DNA from: Cellulomonas marina
Lineage (GTDB): Bacteria; Actinomycetota; Actinomycetes; Actinomycetales; Cellulomonadaceae
Length of the DNA stretch: 64,000 nt
Assembly: GCF_900111925.1 (NCBI RefSeq)
Contig: NZ_FOKA01000015.1
Coordinates: 1 to 64,000, forward strand
Reading direction: 5' to 3'
Program-made: the position numbers and the translations under genes
The notes under the pieces: model-generated
Told to the model about the DNA's origin: nothing
Database searches by the model: none
What the model saw: only the letters and a program-made list of their open reading frames with translations
Part shown: piece by piece, positions 1 through 11,558 of the stretch
Position numbering within the stretch: the stretch's first letter is position 1
Layout of the letters: each line of letters begins with the position of its first letter

Positions 1-412
1 GGGACGCCGTGGCCAAGGACCTGCGCCCGATCTACACCGCCGTCAACGCCGAGCAGGCCGCGGTCCGCCTGCAGGACTTCGCGGACAAGTGGACCGGGAA
101 GTACCCGGCGGCGGTCAAGCTCTGGCGCAACGCCTGGAGCGAGTTCGTGCCGTTCTTGGACTACGACGTCGAGATCCGCACGATCATCTGCACGACCAAC
201 GCGATCGAGTCCCTCAACGCCCGCTACCGGCGCGCGGTCCGGGCGCGCGGGCACTTCCCCAACGACGCGGCTGCGCTGAAGTGCCTGTACCTGGTGACGC
301 GGTCACTGGACCCACGGGTAAGGGACGGGCACGATGGGTCATCCGGTGGAAGGCAGCCCTAAACGCCTTCGCCATCACCTTCGAGGGACGCATCAACCCC
401 TCGAGCATCTAG
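1..412 (+). pseudogene. IS256-family (Mutator) transposase, 3' fragment, frameshifted
   Basis: This is the C-terminal part of a DDE transposase of the IS256/Mutator family. The reading frame is already open at the window edge, so the 5' end lies outside. Visible family features are the block RPIYTAVNAEQA, the motif CTTNAIESLNARYRR near bases 190-230, and the tail RWKAALNAFAITFEGRI. The first frame runs to about base 310 and then goes astray. The tail is found in another frame ending at the TAG at 410-412. One C missing from a CCC run near base 309 explains this. The copy is therefore probably dead, or carries a sequencing error. It lies tail-to-tail with the broken tnsB-like gene and probably caused that break. 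Confidence 0.85.
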
Positions 413-1535
413 AGAACGCCGGGCCCCGCCCACCGTTCATCTGACACTCCCGCAGGTGTTGCGACCACCGGTTGAATCCGCCCTGCTTGCCGTGGTCCGT
501 CACGATCGTGTAGGGCACGACCGCTGGAAGACCGCCGGCACGTTCCTGATGCACGCCATCGGGCTCTTCTGTCCCTACGAGGAGGTTCGCAGGCACCCCG
601 TGGTAGGGCCAGCCGTGCTGCGCGCCGCTCTGCGGCAAGAGGCATTGGAAGAGCACGTTTGCCACGTCGACGGACTTCGTCGAGACAGGCGTGAGGCGAA
701 GCCCCAGGATGCAGCGCGAGAAGAGGTCCATCGCCACGGTCAGTTGGACCGGGACCCAGCGCCCGGTCACGGGCTCCATGGCAAACACGTCCAGCGAGTT
801 CGTGTCGAGCACCACGTACTCGCCGGGGCGATCGGCGCGCAGTCGCCCGAGCGCCCGGGGTGGCCGCTTGGCAACCGACCGCCGTGCCTTGGCTGATCCG
901 AAGGTGTGGCGTCCTTTGCTCAGCGCCTCCACTCGCCGGTAGGCGGTGGTACGTGCAGGGAGGTCGATGTCGGTGCCGTGAGTTGCGACGACCTGACGGT
1001 TCGTCTCATCGATCACAGCGAGGATCGACGGCGTGGATGCGTCCGTGTAGCTCTTCAGGACCGTCATCAAGGTCGCGTCCCACCGAGCGTCGACCTTGCT
1101 TGCGTGGCTAGGAGTGGCCCGACGGTCAACGAGGCCATCGATTCGAGCGCGGCGGAAGGCTTCGACCCGCCGACGCATTGTTCGCTCGCTCATGCCGAGC
1201 TCCTTGGCCGCCCAGCGGACACGATCGCCGGCCGATCCTTCGCGAGCCAGCGCGCGGGCGATGACGCCCGCCTCCGCTTCGACTTGCGCTCGTGTCCTAC
1301 CAGGAAGCTGCGACAGCATGACCGAGCCGAGCCTCGACGGGGCGTCGTCGGAACTCGGGGGCCCCTCGTTGAGGGGCATCACATTGCCGATGATCTCGGA
1401 AGGAGAGACGCGCGCGATCTCACTGTCGCGCCGCAGGACGACGTCGTGCGCGCTCACGGCGTCGACGTGCCACATGGCGCCGCTCCACCACACCCGGGCT
1501 CCCGGAGCGATCTGGACCGTCGCCGGTGCGCTCAT
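393..1535 (-). pseudogene. TnsB-like DDE transposase, C-terminally truncated
   Basis: TnsB is the retroviral-integrase-fold DDE transposase that joins the 3' ends of Tn7-like elements to target DNA. The ATG at 1535 overlaps the tnsA stop as ATGA. An N-terminal domain and a helix-turn-helix region (motif SERTMRRRVEAFRRARIDGL) precede the catalytic core. The first Asp is in VVLDTNSLDVF and the second in YTIVTDHGK, near base 500. Homology ends soon after that, so the third catalytic residue (Glu) and the C-terminal domain are missing. The last codons run into IS256-family DNA. Enzymatic activity is very unlikely. A Mu/TniA-type transposase is possible, but the TnsA partner favours a Tn7-like element. 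Confidence 0.75.
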
Positions 1536-2257
1536 GCCGCTGCCTCCACGTGGGAGTCCGCCGTGATCGGACGGCTCATGTCGCAGCGCAGCAGCGACTG
1601 CCACAACGCCGCCAGGATCGCGGTCCGTGGGGAGCTCCACGTCGATGTCTGGCGGATGCGCGCCTCCAGGTCCCCGATGCCGCACCCTCCGGCAGGGCAG
1701 TGCGTGACGGCTGCGTGGACCGCGTCATCGGGGACGAGCCCGGGCCGACGCGCAGATGCCGCGAGGCGAATGTTGCGCAACACCGTCGCGGGAGCTCCAG
1801 ACCAGACGGAGTAGTCGATGCCCGCGCAGCGCATGGTGCTCGACGTCCACGACAGCGACGCCTTCACCTCAGGCTCGTCCAGCAGATCAGCCGGCTTCAC
1901 GTCCACGACCCGCGCCCGTACTGAGTGATCGAGAGCGAGGAAGTCCGGATACCTGACTCGCTGACGTCCGCCGTCCCATCCCACGATGCGGAGCGGCTGT
2001 GCGGAGACTCGGACGATCGATGCGTCGAAGTCCGCGAGCCACAGCCAGGCGAGTTCGAGCAAGCTCTCGTAGACGACGTGCCTGCCGTTCGTCGACGACC
2101 AGAACAGGCCCGGATAGTTCCGCTGGCCCGCGTACGACGGCGGCAGGCGTACGGGCATCCCCTGGGCCACCGCGCGCAGGTCTACGTCCGCGAGGTCGCT
2201 CTCGAGCTCGACGCCCTCGGATGTCAGGTACGCGGCCCGGGCCGCGTGCGGCTCCAC
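1532..2257 (-). CDS. TnsA-like transposase endonuclease subunit
   Basis: TnsA cuts the 5' ends of Tn7-like elements and works as a heteromer with TnsB. The 241-residue product has the restriction-endonuclease-type core expected of the family: a Glu in [13 protein letters not shown], an Asp in [10 protein letters not shown] and a Lys in [10 protein letters not shown]. The frame is open up to 2347, but the upstream stretch is a translation of the transposon-end repeats. The GTG at 2257 is therefore the more likely start. The gene overlaps the truncated tnsB by 4 bases. It looks intact itself, but its partner is broken and no tnsC-like gene is visible, so it is probably a relic. Confidence 0.75.
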   Translation of the reverse strand: MEPHAARAAYLTSEGVELESDLADVDLRAVAQGMPVRLPPSYAGQRNYPGLFWSSTNGRHVVYESLLELAWLWLADFDASIVRVSAQPLRIVGWDGGRQRVRYPDFLALDHSVRARVVDVKPADLLDEPEVKASLSWTSSTMRCAGIDYSVWSGAPATVLRNIRLAASARRPGLVPDDAVHAAVTHCPAGGCGIGDLEARIRQTSTWSSPRTAILAALWQSLLRCDMSRPITADSHVEAAA

Positions 2258-2274
2258 GCGCCGAGCATCCCGCG

Positions 2275-2348
2275 TGGCCAACTCGGTGGGATTCGGACAC
2301 GCCGTGGCCAACTTCGTGGGATTTGGCCAACTCGGACGGGACCCCACA
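2275..2348 (-). repeat. Probable Tn7-like transposon end with three TnsB-type repeats
   Basis: Three similar blocks of about 22 bp lie at 2275-2296, 2305-2326 and 2324-2345. Each begins TGGCCAACT(T/C)CG on the plus strand. On the minus strand the outermost bases read TGTGGGGTCCCG starting at 2348, matching the TGT...ACA (often TGTGGG) ends of Tn7 relatives. The array lies just outside tnsA, where the family carries its transposase binding sites. The 5-bp target duplication cannot be tested because the other end is not in the window. Confidence 0.6.
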
Positions 2349-2403
2349 GCTGCGGCCGCCGTCCGCCGTTCCCGCTTCCGGGAATGAGCCGTACGAGGCA
2401 GAG

Positions 2404-2487
2404 GTTGAGCGTGACAGGCTCAAGAACGGTGACGTCGGGTTGCGCGATCCGCAACCGGTCAGCAGACTTGAGCGCAGCGGGCTCAAG
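2404..2487 (+). promoter_or_regulatory. Two HAIR operators for HspR before dnaK
   Basis: Two inverted repeats match the HspR-associated inverted repeat (CTTGAGT-N7-ACTCAAG). The first, at 2404-2424, reads GTTGAGC-N7-GCTCAAG. The second, at 2467-2487, reads CTTGAGC-N7-GCTCAAG. Both have the canonical 7-base spacer. They lie 50-130 bases before the dnaK start, and the hspR gene is the last gene of the operon. This is the classic actinobacterial autorepression circuit, in which HspR with DnaK as co-repressor blocks transcription until heat shock. Confidence 0.9.
2438..2456. promoter_or_regulatory. Third inverted repeat between the HAIR sites
   Basis: A perfect inverted repeat, GGTTGCG-CGATC-CGCAACC, sits midway between the two HAIR operators. 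It is unrelated in sequence to HAIR or to CIRCE. It could be a binding site for a second regulator, or chance in GC-rich DNA. Confidence 0.4.
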
Positions 2488-2536
2488 ACCTCGGCCCGGG
2501 CAGGCTCAGGCACCACAGGGAAGAAGAGGAACAGAC

Positions 2537-4398
<1,862 letters not shown>

Positions 4399-4402
<4 letters not shown>

Positions 4403-5025
4403 CGTCCGAGGACGCCGGCCGCCCCCAGGGCGGCCGGCCCGAGGGCCGCGGCGAGGACGAGACGCCGCGCTTCACCGACAAGCGACGCATCGACCCCGAG
4501 ACGTACGAGGTCCGCACGCCCGAGGAGCAGGTCCTCGCCGACGCCGAGGCCATCGCCTCCGGCGCCGAGGAGGAGCTGGGTCGCGAGAGCGAGCAGGTCC
4601 AGCGCCTGACCGAGGAGCTGGCCCGGGCCAAGGCCGACCTGTACAACCTCGAGCAGCAGTACTCCTCGTTCGTGAAGCGCTCGCGGACCGAGGCGTCGGC
4701 GGCCCACGGCCGTGGCGTCGCGGCGGTCGCCGAGGCCCTGGTCCCCGTGCTCGACGACGTCGAGCTGGCCCGCCAGCACGGCGACCTGTCGGGGCCGTTC
4801 GCCTCCATCGCGGAGAAGCTCGAGTCCACGCTCGGACGGTTCGGCGTCGAGCGCTACGGCGCCGTCGGGGAGGTCTTCGACCCCGCCGTGCACGAGGCGC
4901 TCATGCACCAGCACTCGACGGAGGTCACCGAGCCCACCGTCCAGATGGTGCTCCAGCCCGGCTACCGCACGGCCGAGCGCATCCTGCGCGCGGCCCGGGT
5001 GGCCGTGGCCGACCCCGAGGCCTGA
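4399..5025 (+). CDS. grpE: Nucleotide exchange factor GrpE
   Basis: GrpE releases ADP from DnaK and so resets the chaperone cycle. The 208-residue product starts with a GTG that overlaps the dnaK stop (GTGA). An acidic, disordered N-terminal region of about 70 residues leads into the long coiled coil ([19 protein letters not shown]). It ends with the compact beta domain containing [27 protein letters not shown] sequence. Position, length and motifs all fit GrpE. Confidence 0.95.
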
Positions 5026-5131
5026 CGCCCCGGGTGCCCGACCACCGATCCACCGCCGCCCGCACCCCGGGCGGCAGCCCCCGCGGCGTCCCGGCGCCGC
5101 GGGGGCGCCACGCGCACCGGGAGGAGGCGTC

Positions 5132-6127
5132 GTGACCGGCCAGGACTGGCTTGAGAAGGACTTCTACGCCGCGCTCGGCGTCCCCAAGGACGCCGACGCG
5201 GCCGCCATCAAGAAGGCGTACCGCAAGATGGCCCGCCAGCTGCACCCCGACCAGAACCCCGGGGACGCGCAGGCGGAGGCGCGGTTCAAGGACATCGGCG
5301 AGGCCTACGCGGTCCTGTCCGACCCCGAGCAGCGCCGGCAGTACGACGGCCTGCGCGCCATGGCGGGCGGCCCGCGGTTCACCGCCGGCGGGCGTCCGGG
5401 TGCCGGCGGGAGCGCCGGCTTCGAGGACGTCTTCGGCGGCATGTTCGGCGCGGGCGGTCCCGGCCCCGGCGGCGGGCGGGTGCGCTACTCGACGAACGCG
5501 GGCGGCGCCGGCGGGTTCGAGGACCTGCTGGGCGGGCTGTTCGGCGGGGGCGGTGCGGGCTTCGGCGCGCGCGGGCCCCAGCAGGGCCAGGACCTGGCGG
5601 CCACGACGACGCTGCCCTTCCGTGCGGCGGCCGAGGGTGCGCCGGTCACGCTGACCGTCGAGGGGCGGACGATCACGGCCCGCGTGCCGGCCGGTGTCCG
5701 CGACGGCCAGAAGATCCGCCTGCGCGGCAAGGGCCGCCCGGGCGAGAACGGCGGCCCGGCCGGCGACCTCGTCATCACGGTGAAGGTCGGCGCGCACCCG
5801 GTCTTCGCCCTCGACGGGACGAACGTGCGCGTGACCGTGCCGGTGTCCTTCGACGAGGCCGCCCTCGGCGCCCAGGTCGAGGTGCCGACGCTGGACGGCG
5901 GGACCGTCCGGGTGAAGGTCCCCGAGGGTACGCCCTCGGGCCGGACGCTGCGGGTCAAGGGCAGGGGCATCACGACCGCGCAGGGCACGGGCGACCTGCT
6001 CGTGCAGGTGCAGGTCGTCGTGCCGCAGCGGCTGTCGGGCGCGGCGCGCGACGCCGTGGAGGCGTTCGCGGAGGCGACGGCGGGGGAGGACCCGCGAGCC
6101 GACCTGCGGGCGCAGGCGCGCACCTGA
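5132..6127 (+). CDS. dnaJ: DnaJ-type co-chaperone lacking the zinc finger
   Basis: This J-domain protein delivers substrates to DnaK and stimulates its ATPase. The start is the GTG at 5132 behind GGGAGGAGG. The J domain spans residues 10-75 with the HPD triad at 38-40. A Gly/Phe-rich region (about 75-155) with GGLFGGG-type repeats follows, then the two C-terminal substrate-binding subdomains (about 160-320). The four CxxCxGxG zinc motifs of classical DnaJ are absent, so this 331-residue protein is of the CbpA-like (type II) layout. It lies between grpE and hspR in the heat-shock operon. Confidence 0.9.
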   Translation: MTGQDWLEKDFYAALGVPKDADAAAIKKAYRKMARQLHPDQNPGDAQAEARFKDIGEAYAVLSDPEQRRQYDGLRAMAGGPRFTAGGRPGAGGSAGFEDVFGGMFGAGGPGPGGGRVRYSTNAGGAGGFEDLLGGLFGGGGAGFGARGPQQGQDLAATTTLPFRAAAEGAPVTLTVEGRTITARVPAGVRDGQKIRLRGKGRPGENGGPAGDLVITVKVGAHPVFALDGTNVRVTVPVSFDEAALGAQVEVPTLDGGTVRVKVPEGTPSGRTLRVKGRGITTAQGTGDLLVQVQVVVPQRLSGAARDAVEAFAEATAGEDPRADLRAQART

Positions 6128-6179
6128 GCCGACGCGCCGCACGACGTGAGCGGTGAGGGCGACGGAGGGAGGACGGCAC

Positions 6180-6617
6180 GTGGACGAGAACGCGCGGGTC
6201 TTCGTCATCTCGGTCGCGGCCGAGCTGGCTGGCATGCACCCGCAGACGCTGCGTCAGTATGACCGGCTCGGCCTCGTGCAGCCCGGCCGCACGCGCGGGC
6301 GCGGCCGGCGGTACTCGCTGCGGGACATCGCCACGCTGCGCGAGGTGCAGCGGCTCTCCCAGGAGGAGGGCATCAACCTCGCGGGCATCAAGCGCATCCT
6401 GGCGCTGCAGGGTGAGGTCGAGCGGCTGCAGGCGCAGGTCGACTTCCTGCGGGGCCTGACCGAGTCCGGGCGGCGCGTGTTCACCGCGCACCCGACGGGT
6501 GACGTCGTCGCGGTGCGGCGGGGGTCACGGCGGACGAGGTCCGCGACGGACCTGTCGGTCGGCCGGTCCGAGGAGGGCGCCCTCGTGCTGTGGCGCCCGG
6601 GTGCGCGCGACCGCTGA
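6180..6617 (+). CDS. hspR: Heat-shock repressor HspR (MerR family)
   Basis: HspR represses the dnaK operon by binding the HAIR sites seen at 2404-2487. The 145-residue protein starts at the GTG at 6180, behind GGAGGGAGGA. A MerR-type winged helix-turn-helix fills residues 8-58 (ELAGMHPQTLRQYDRLGLV). A coiled-coil helix (ALQGEVERLQAQVDFL) for dimerisation follows, then a variable basic tail. As the last gene of the operon it closes an autoregulatory loop. In many actinobacteria clpB follows hspR; here a hairpin follows instead. Confidence 0.95.
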   Translation: MDENARVFVISVAAELAGMHPQTLRQYDRLGLVQPGRTRGRGRRYSLRDIATLREVQRLSQEEGINLAGIKRILALQGEVERLQAQVDFLRGLTESGRRVFTAHPTGDVVAVRRGSRRTRSATDLSVGRSEEGALVLWRPGARDR

Positions 6618-6650
6618 GACCCTCTCGCGCCGACGTCGTCGCCGGTCGTC

Positions 6651-6686
6651 AACAGGGCTGTCCACAGAGGTGTGGACAGCCCTGTT
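6651..6686 (+). terminator. Perfect 16-bp hairpin after hspR
   Basis: An uninterrupted 16-bp stem (AACAGGGCTGTCCACA and its complement) with a four-base GAGG loop lies 33 bases after the hspR stop. It probably ends the dnaK operon transcript, although no run of T follows it. Confidence 0.65.
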
Positions 6687-6909
6687 CGTCGTACGGGGCC
6701 GACGGCCCTCCGGCTGTGGACGTCGGGTGCGGGTCCGGGGACGGCTTGCGCGGCCGCTGTTGACGCCGCGCACGGCGCTGTCGACGGCGTCCCCGGCGTC
6801 TGTGGACGGGCGGTGGGCCGCCTCGTGGGAGCCCAGGTGAGGGGCCGTGTCGGTGCACAGGTCTACGCTGCCGGCGGCGGGCCTCGTGACCGCGAAGCAC
6901 ATCCGTGTA
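6687..6909. other. Non-coding spacer before the nrd regulatory region
   Basis: No convincing gene is seen here. Reading frames in this stretch are low-complexity and lack ribosome sites. The heptamer TGTGGAC, already present in the preceding hairpin at 6671, recurs near 6713 and 6800. Confidence 0.5.
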
Positions 6910-6957
6910 ACACCAGACCTAGTGGCTGCTTGCGGATGGCACCACTAGGTGTAGTGT
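6910..6957 (+). promoter_or_regulatory. Pair of NrdR boxes upstream of nrdH
   Basis: Two 16-bp sites resemble the NrdR consensus ACACWATATATWGTGT: ACACCAGACCTAGTGG at 6910-6925 and CCACTAGGTGTAGTGT at 6942-6957. Their starts are 32 bp apart, about three helical turns, which is the usual NrdR arrangement. They lie about 120 bases before nrdH, so the ATP/dATP-sensing repressor NrdR probably controls this operon. The nrdR gene itself is not in the window. Confidence 0.85.
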
Positions 6958-7075
6958 CGACTCGACGAGTTCGGCGGACGCCCGCCGGTCCCGTCCAGCC
7001 CCGGTCGGACCCCGTCCGGCCCCCTCGGGACACCACCACGCACGCGGCAGCGGCACACCAGTCATGGGAGCGACG

Positions 7076-7321
7076 ATGACGATCACGGTCTACAGCAAGC
7101 CGTCCTGCGTGCAGTGCACGGCGACGTACCGCGCGCTGGACAAGCTGGACGCGGAGTACACCGTGGTGGACATCAGCGAGGACGCCGACGCGCGTGACTA
7201 CGTCATGTCGCTCGGGCACCTCCAGGCGCCCGTCGTCGTCGTCGACGGCGACCACTGGTCGGGCTACCGCCCCGACCGCATCAAGGCGCTGGCCGAGCGC
7301 CTGGCCACCGCCGTCGCCTGA
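7076..7321 (+). CDS. nrdH: Glutaredoxin-like protein NrdH
   Basis: NrdH is the small thioredoxin-reductase-dependent electron donor for class Ib ribonucleotide reductase. The 81-residue product carries the redox pair CVQC at residues 11-14 and the family signature [10 protein letters not shown] near the C-terminus. The ATG at 7076 is preferred to the in-frame ATG 12 bases upstream because GGGAG at 7066-7070 sits at proper spacing. It is the first gene of nrdHIEF and is preceded by NrdR boxes. Confidence 0.95.
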   Translation: MTITVYSKPSCVQCTATYRALDKLDAEYTVVDISEDADARDYVMSLGHLQAPVVVVDGDHWSGYRPDRIKALAERLATAVA

Positions 7322-7362
7322 CGGCGGCTCCGACCGGACCGGACCGCGGGGAGGGGTGCGTC

Positions 7363-7779
7363 GTGGCCGCCCTCGTGTACTTCTCCTCCGCGTCCGAGAA
7401 CACGCACCGCTTCGTCGAGAAGCTGGGCCTGCCGGCGCACCGGATCCCGCTGCGCCGGACCGACCCGCCCCTGCAGGTGGAGGAGCCCTACGTCCTCGTC
7501 GTGCCCACGTACGGCGGGGGCAACGAGGGCGGGGCGGTGCCGCGCCAGGTCGTGGCGTTCCTCAACGACCCGCACAACCGGTCGCTCATCCGCGGGGTGA
7601 TCGCGGCCGGCAACACCAACTTCGGAGCGGCGTACGGGATCGCCGGGGACATCGTGGCCGCCAAGTGCGGCGTGCCCTACCTGTACGCGTTCGAGCTCAT
7701 GGGAACCAGCGAGGACGTCACCCGCGTCCGTGACGGATTGGGACGATTGTGGCAACGGTCATCACTGACCCCGGCGTGA
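7363..7779 (+). CDS. nrdI: Flavodoxin-like NrdI
   Basis: NrdI is the FMN protein that supplies the oxidant needed to assemble the manganese-tyrosyl radical cofactor of NrdF. The 138-residue protein starts at a GTG. It has the phosphate-binding loop [14 protein letters not shown] (residues 5-18), the segment [17 protein letters not shown], and [19 protein letters not shown], all characteristic of NrdI. Its 3' end overlaps the nrdE start by 31 bases, suggesting translational coupling. Confidence 0.95.
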   Translation: MAALVYFSSASENTHRFVEKLGLPAHRIPLRRTDPPLQVEEPYVLVVPTYGGGNEGGAVPRQVVAFLNDPHNRSLIRGVIAAGNTNFGAAYGIAGDIVAAKCGVPYLYAFELMGTSEDVTRVRDGLGRLWQRSSLTPA

Positions 7780-9905
7780 TCGAGACGCCGACGGCGGGCC
7801 TGGACTACCACGCCCTCAACGCGATGCTGAACCTGTACGGGCCGTCCGGCGAGATCCAGTTCGACAAGGACCGCGAGGCGGCACGCCAGTACTTCCTGCA
7901 GCACGTCAACCAGAACACGGTCTTCTTCCACGACCTCGACGAGAAGCTCGACTACCTCGTCGAGAACAAGTACTACGACCCGGCGGTGCTGGAGCAGTAC
8001 GACCGGGCGTTCCTGCGCGAGCTGTTCCAGTACGCGTACTCCAAGAAGTTCCGGTTCCAGACGTTCCTCGGCGCGTTCAAGTACTACACCTCGTACACGC
8101 TCAAGACGTTCGACGGCAAGCGGTACCTCGAGCGGTTCGAGGACCGCGTGACGATGGTGGCGCTCGCGCTGGCCGAGGGCGACCAGGAGTTCGCGCGCCG
8201 CCTCGTCGACGAGATCGTCTCGGGTCGCTTCCAGCCCGCCACGCCGACGTTCCTCAACCTCGGCAAGGCGCAGCGCGGCGAGCCCGTGTCCTGCTTCCTG
8301 CTGCGCATCGAGGACAACATGGAGTCCATCGCGCGCGGCATCAACTCCGCCCTGCAGCTGTCCAAGCGCGGCGGCGGCGTCGCCCTGCTGCTGTCGAACA
8401 TCCGCGAGCACGGCGCGCCCATCAAGCACATCGAGAACCAGTCCAGCGGCGTCATCCCCGTGATGAAGCTGCTCGAGGACTCCTTCTCCTACGCCAACCA
8501 GCTCGGCGCCCGCCAGGGTGCCGGTGCGGTGTACCTGCACGCGCACCACCCGGACATCTACCGCTTCCTCGACACGAAGCGCGAGAACGCGGACGAGAAG
8601 ATCCGCATCAAGACGCTCTCGCTCGGCGTCGTCATCCCGGACATCACGTTCGAGCTGGCCCGCAAGAACGAGCCGATGTACCTGTTCTCCCCGTACGACG
8701 TGGAGCGCGTGTACGGCAAGCCGTTCGCGGACGTGAACGTGTCGGAGACCTACCACGAGATGGTCGACGACCCGCGGATCCGCAAGACCAAGATCAACGC
8801 GCGCGAGTTCTTCCAGACGCTCGCGGAGCTGCAGTTCGAGTCCGGGTACCCGTACGTGATGTTCGAGGACACGGTCAACCGTGCCAACCCCATCAAGGGC
8901 AAGATCACGCACTCGAACCTCTGCTCGGAGATCCTTCAGGTCTCCACGCCGTCGACCTTCAACGAGGACCTGTCCTACGACACGGTGGGCCGGGACATCT
9001 CCTGCAACCTCGGCTCGATGAACATCGCGCTGTCCATGGACTCCCCGGACCTCGGCCGCACGGTCGAGACGGCCATCCGCGCCCTGACGGCGGTGTCGGA
9101 CCAGACGAGCATCGAGTCGGTGCCCTCGGTGAAGAAGGCCAACGCCGGCGGCCACGCCATCGGCCTCGGCCAGATGAACCTGCACGGCTACCTGGCGCGC
9201 GAGCGGATCTTCTACGGGTCCGACGAGGGCCTGGACTTCACCAACATCTACTTCATGACGGTCGCGTACCACGCGATCCGCGCCTCGAACCTGCTGGCGC
9301 AGGAGCGCGGGCGGGCGTTCGACGGCTTCGAGGACTCGACGTACGCGTCGGGGGAGTACTTCCGCAAGTACGTCGAGAAGGCGTGGGAGCCCCGCACCGA
9401 GCGCGTCCGCCGGCTGTTCGACGAGGCGGGTGTGGTCGTCCCGACCCAGCAGGACTGGGCCGCGCTGGCCGAGTCCGTGCGCCTGCACGGCATCTACAAC
9501 CAGAACCTGCAGGCCGTCCCGCCGACGGGCTCCATCTCGTACATCAACCACTCGACGAGTTCGATCCACCCGATCGCGAGCAAGATCGAGATCCGCAAGG
9601 AGGGCAAGATCGGCCGGGTCTACTACCCGGCGCCCTTCATGACGAACGACAACCTGGAGTACTACCAGGACGCGTACGAGATCGGCTACGAGAAGATCAT
9701 CGACACGTACGCCGAGGCGACGCAGCACGTCGACCAGGGCCTGTCGCTGACGCTCTTCTTCAAGGACACGGCGACGACCCGCGACCTGAACAAGGCGCAG
9801 ATCTACGCCTGGCGCAAGGGCATCAAGACGATCTACTACATCCGCCTCCGCCAGATGGCCCTCGAGGGCACCGAGGTGGACGGCTGCGTCAGCTGCATGC
9901 TGTGA
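7749..9905 (+). CDS. nrdE: Class Ib ribonucleotide reductase, large subunit NrdE
   Basis: NrdE reduces ribonucleoside diphosphates to deoxyribonucleotides. The 718 residues match the family length. Landmarks include the redox Cys in [18 protein letters not shown], the active-site Cys in HSNLCSEI, the barrel segment [14 protein letters not shown], the [18 protein letters not shown] loop, and the C-terminal shuttle pair in DGCVSCML. The long N-terminal ATP cone of class Ia enzymes is absent, as expected for class Ib. The GTG start lies inside the 3' end of nrdI. Confidence 0.97.
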   Translation: MATVITDPGVIETPTAGLDYHALNAMLNLYGPSGEIQFDKDREAARQYFLQHVNQNTVFFHDLDEKLDYLVENKYYDPAVLEQYDRAFLRELFQYAYSKKFRFQTFLGAFKYYTSYTLKTFDGKRYLERFEDRVTMVALALAEGDQEFARRLVDEIVSGRFQPATPTFLNLGKAQRGEPVSCFLLRIEDNMESIARGINSALQLSKRGGGVALLLSNIREHGAPIKHIENQSSGVIPVMKLLEDSFSYANQLGARQGAGAVYLHAHHPDIYRFLDTKRENADEKIRIKTLSLGVVIPDITFELARKNEPMYLFSPYDVERVYGKPFADVNVSETYHEMVDDPRIRKTKINAREFFQTLAELQFESGYPYVMFEDTVNRANPIKGKITHSNLCSEILQVSTPSTFNEDLSYDTVGRDISCNLGSMNIALSMDSPDLGRTVETAIRALTAVSDQTSIESVPSVKKANAGGHAIGLGQMNLHGYLARERIFYGSDEGLDFTNIYFMTVAYHAIRASNLLAQERGRAFDGFEDSTYASGEYFRKYVEKAWEPRTERVRRLFDEAGVVVPTQQDWAALAESVRLHGIYNQNLQAVPPTGSISYINHSTSSIHPIASKIEIRKEGKIGRVYYPAPFMTNDNLEYYQDAYEIGYEKIIDTYAEATQHVDQGLSLTLFFKDTATTRDLNKAQIYAWRKGIKTIYYIRLRQMALEGTEVDGCVSCML

Positions 9906-9916
9906 GAAGCCTGTGA

Positions 9917-10960
<1,044 letters not shown>

Positions 10961-10975
10961 CCCCGGTGCCGCTCG

Positions 10976-11015
10976 ACGAGGGCCCGGTCGTGGTGCGCCA
11001 CGGCCGGGCCCTCGT
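10976..11015 (+). terminator. Terminator hairpin after nrdF
   Basis: The sequence forms a long GC-rich stem, ACGAGGGCCCGG on one side and its complement on the other with a small bulge, around a TGCG loop. It begins 16 bases after the nrdF stop. Confidence 0.75.
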
Positions 11016-11048
11016 GCCGTCCAAGGGCGGGGAGCGACGGGGCCCTGG

Positions 11049-11067
11049 TGAGGGCAGCCTTACCTCA
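11049..11067 (+). promoter_or_regulatory. DtxR/IdeR-like metal box
   Basis: TGAGGGCAGCCTTACCTCA matches about 15 of 19 positions of the DtxR/IdeR consensus TWAGGTWAGSCTWACCTWA, with perfect TGAGG/CCTCA outer arms. It lies about 130 bases before the DUF1540 gene and after the nrdF terminator. Iron- or manganese-dependent control of that gene is a reasonable inference. Confidence 0.45.
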
Positions 11068-11199
11068 ACACCCCGCTGACCTGCGGTTTCGTCCGAGCCA
11101 GGTCTGGCGCGGCACCGGCGGCAGGGCTACCGTCGGAACGGTCGAGCCCAGCCGGTGGGTCGTCCCGCCGGCCGGGGACCGCCTGCGGAAGGACGCGTC

Positions 11200-11487
11200 A
11201 TGAGCACCCTGATGGATCTGCCCGAGGTCGCCACCTGTTCCGTGGCCGGCTGCTCGTACAACACCCACGACCACTGCCATGCCGCCGCGGTGACCATCAC
11301 CGGGTCGGCGTGCGGCACGTTCATCCCCCTCGGGGTCAAGGGCGGCCTCGACAAGGTCGTCTCGCACGTCGGCGCCTGCCAGCGTGCCGAGTGCACGCAC
11401 AACGCGAGCCTCGAGTGCACCGCTGACTCCGTGCGCGTCGGCGCCGGCATGAGCACCGCGGACTGCCTCACGTACGCCCCGCGCTGA
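11200..11487 (+). CDS. DUF1540 domain protein
   Basis: This is a 95-residue cysteine-rich protein of unknown function. Two DUF1540-type repeats are visible: CSVAGCSYNTHDHCHA in the first half and CQRAECTHNASLECTA in the second. Each has the CxxxxCxxNxxxxC spacing thought to bind metal. The ATG at 11200 is preceded by GGAAGGA. There is no signal peptide or membrane segment. A DtxR-like box upstream hints at metal-responsive expression. Confidence 0.8.
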   Translation: MSTLMDLPEVATCSVAGCSYNTHDHCHAAAVTITGSACGTFIPLGVKGGLDKVVSHVGACQRAECTHNASLECTADSVRVGAGMSTADCLTYAPR

Positions 11488-11520
11488 GCGCGCACGCGCA
11501 CGACGCGCGAGCGCGCCTCG

Positions 11521-11552
11521 GACGGCCCTGCAGCCCTCGCTGCGGGGCCGTC
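11521..11552 (+). terminator. Hairpin between convergent genes
   Basis: GACGGCCC and GGGCCGTC arms, extended by TGCAG/CTGCG, enclose a short loop. It lies between the DUF1540 stop and the end of the minus-strand gene at 11559, so it may serve both. Confidence 0.6.
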
Positions 11553-11558
11553 GGCATG

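Noticed and set aside
2257..2347. A longer TnsA beginning at 2347
   Set aside because: Its extra 30 residues are the translation of the transposon-end repeats, giving a repeated PNPT(K/E)LAT pattern, and no ribosome site supports that start.
6651..6812. A replication origin, because of TGTCCACA-like boxes
   Set aside because: There are only a few partial boxes, two of them arms of one hairpin. There is no AT-rich stretch and no dnaA/dnaN neighbours.
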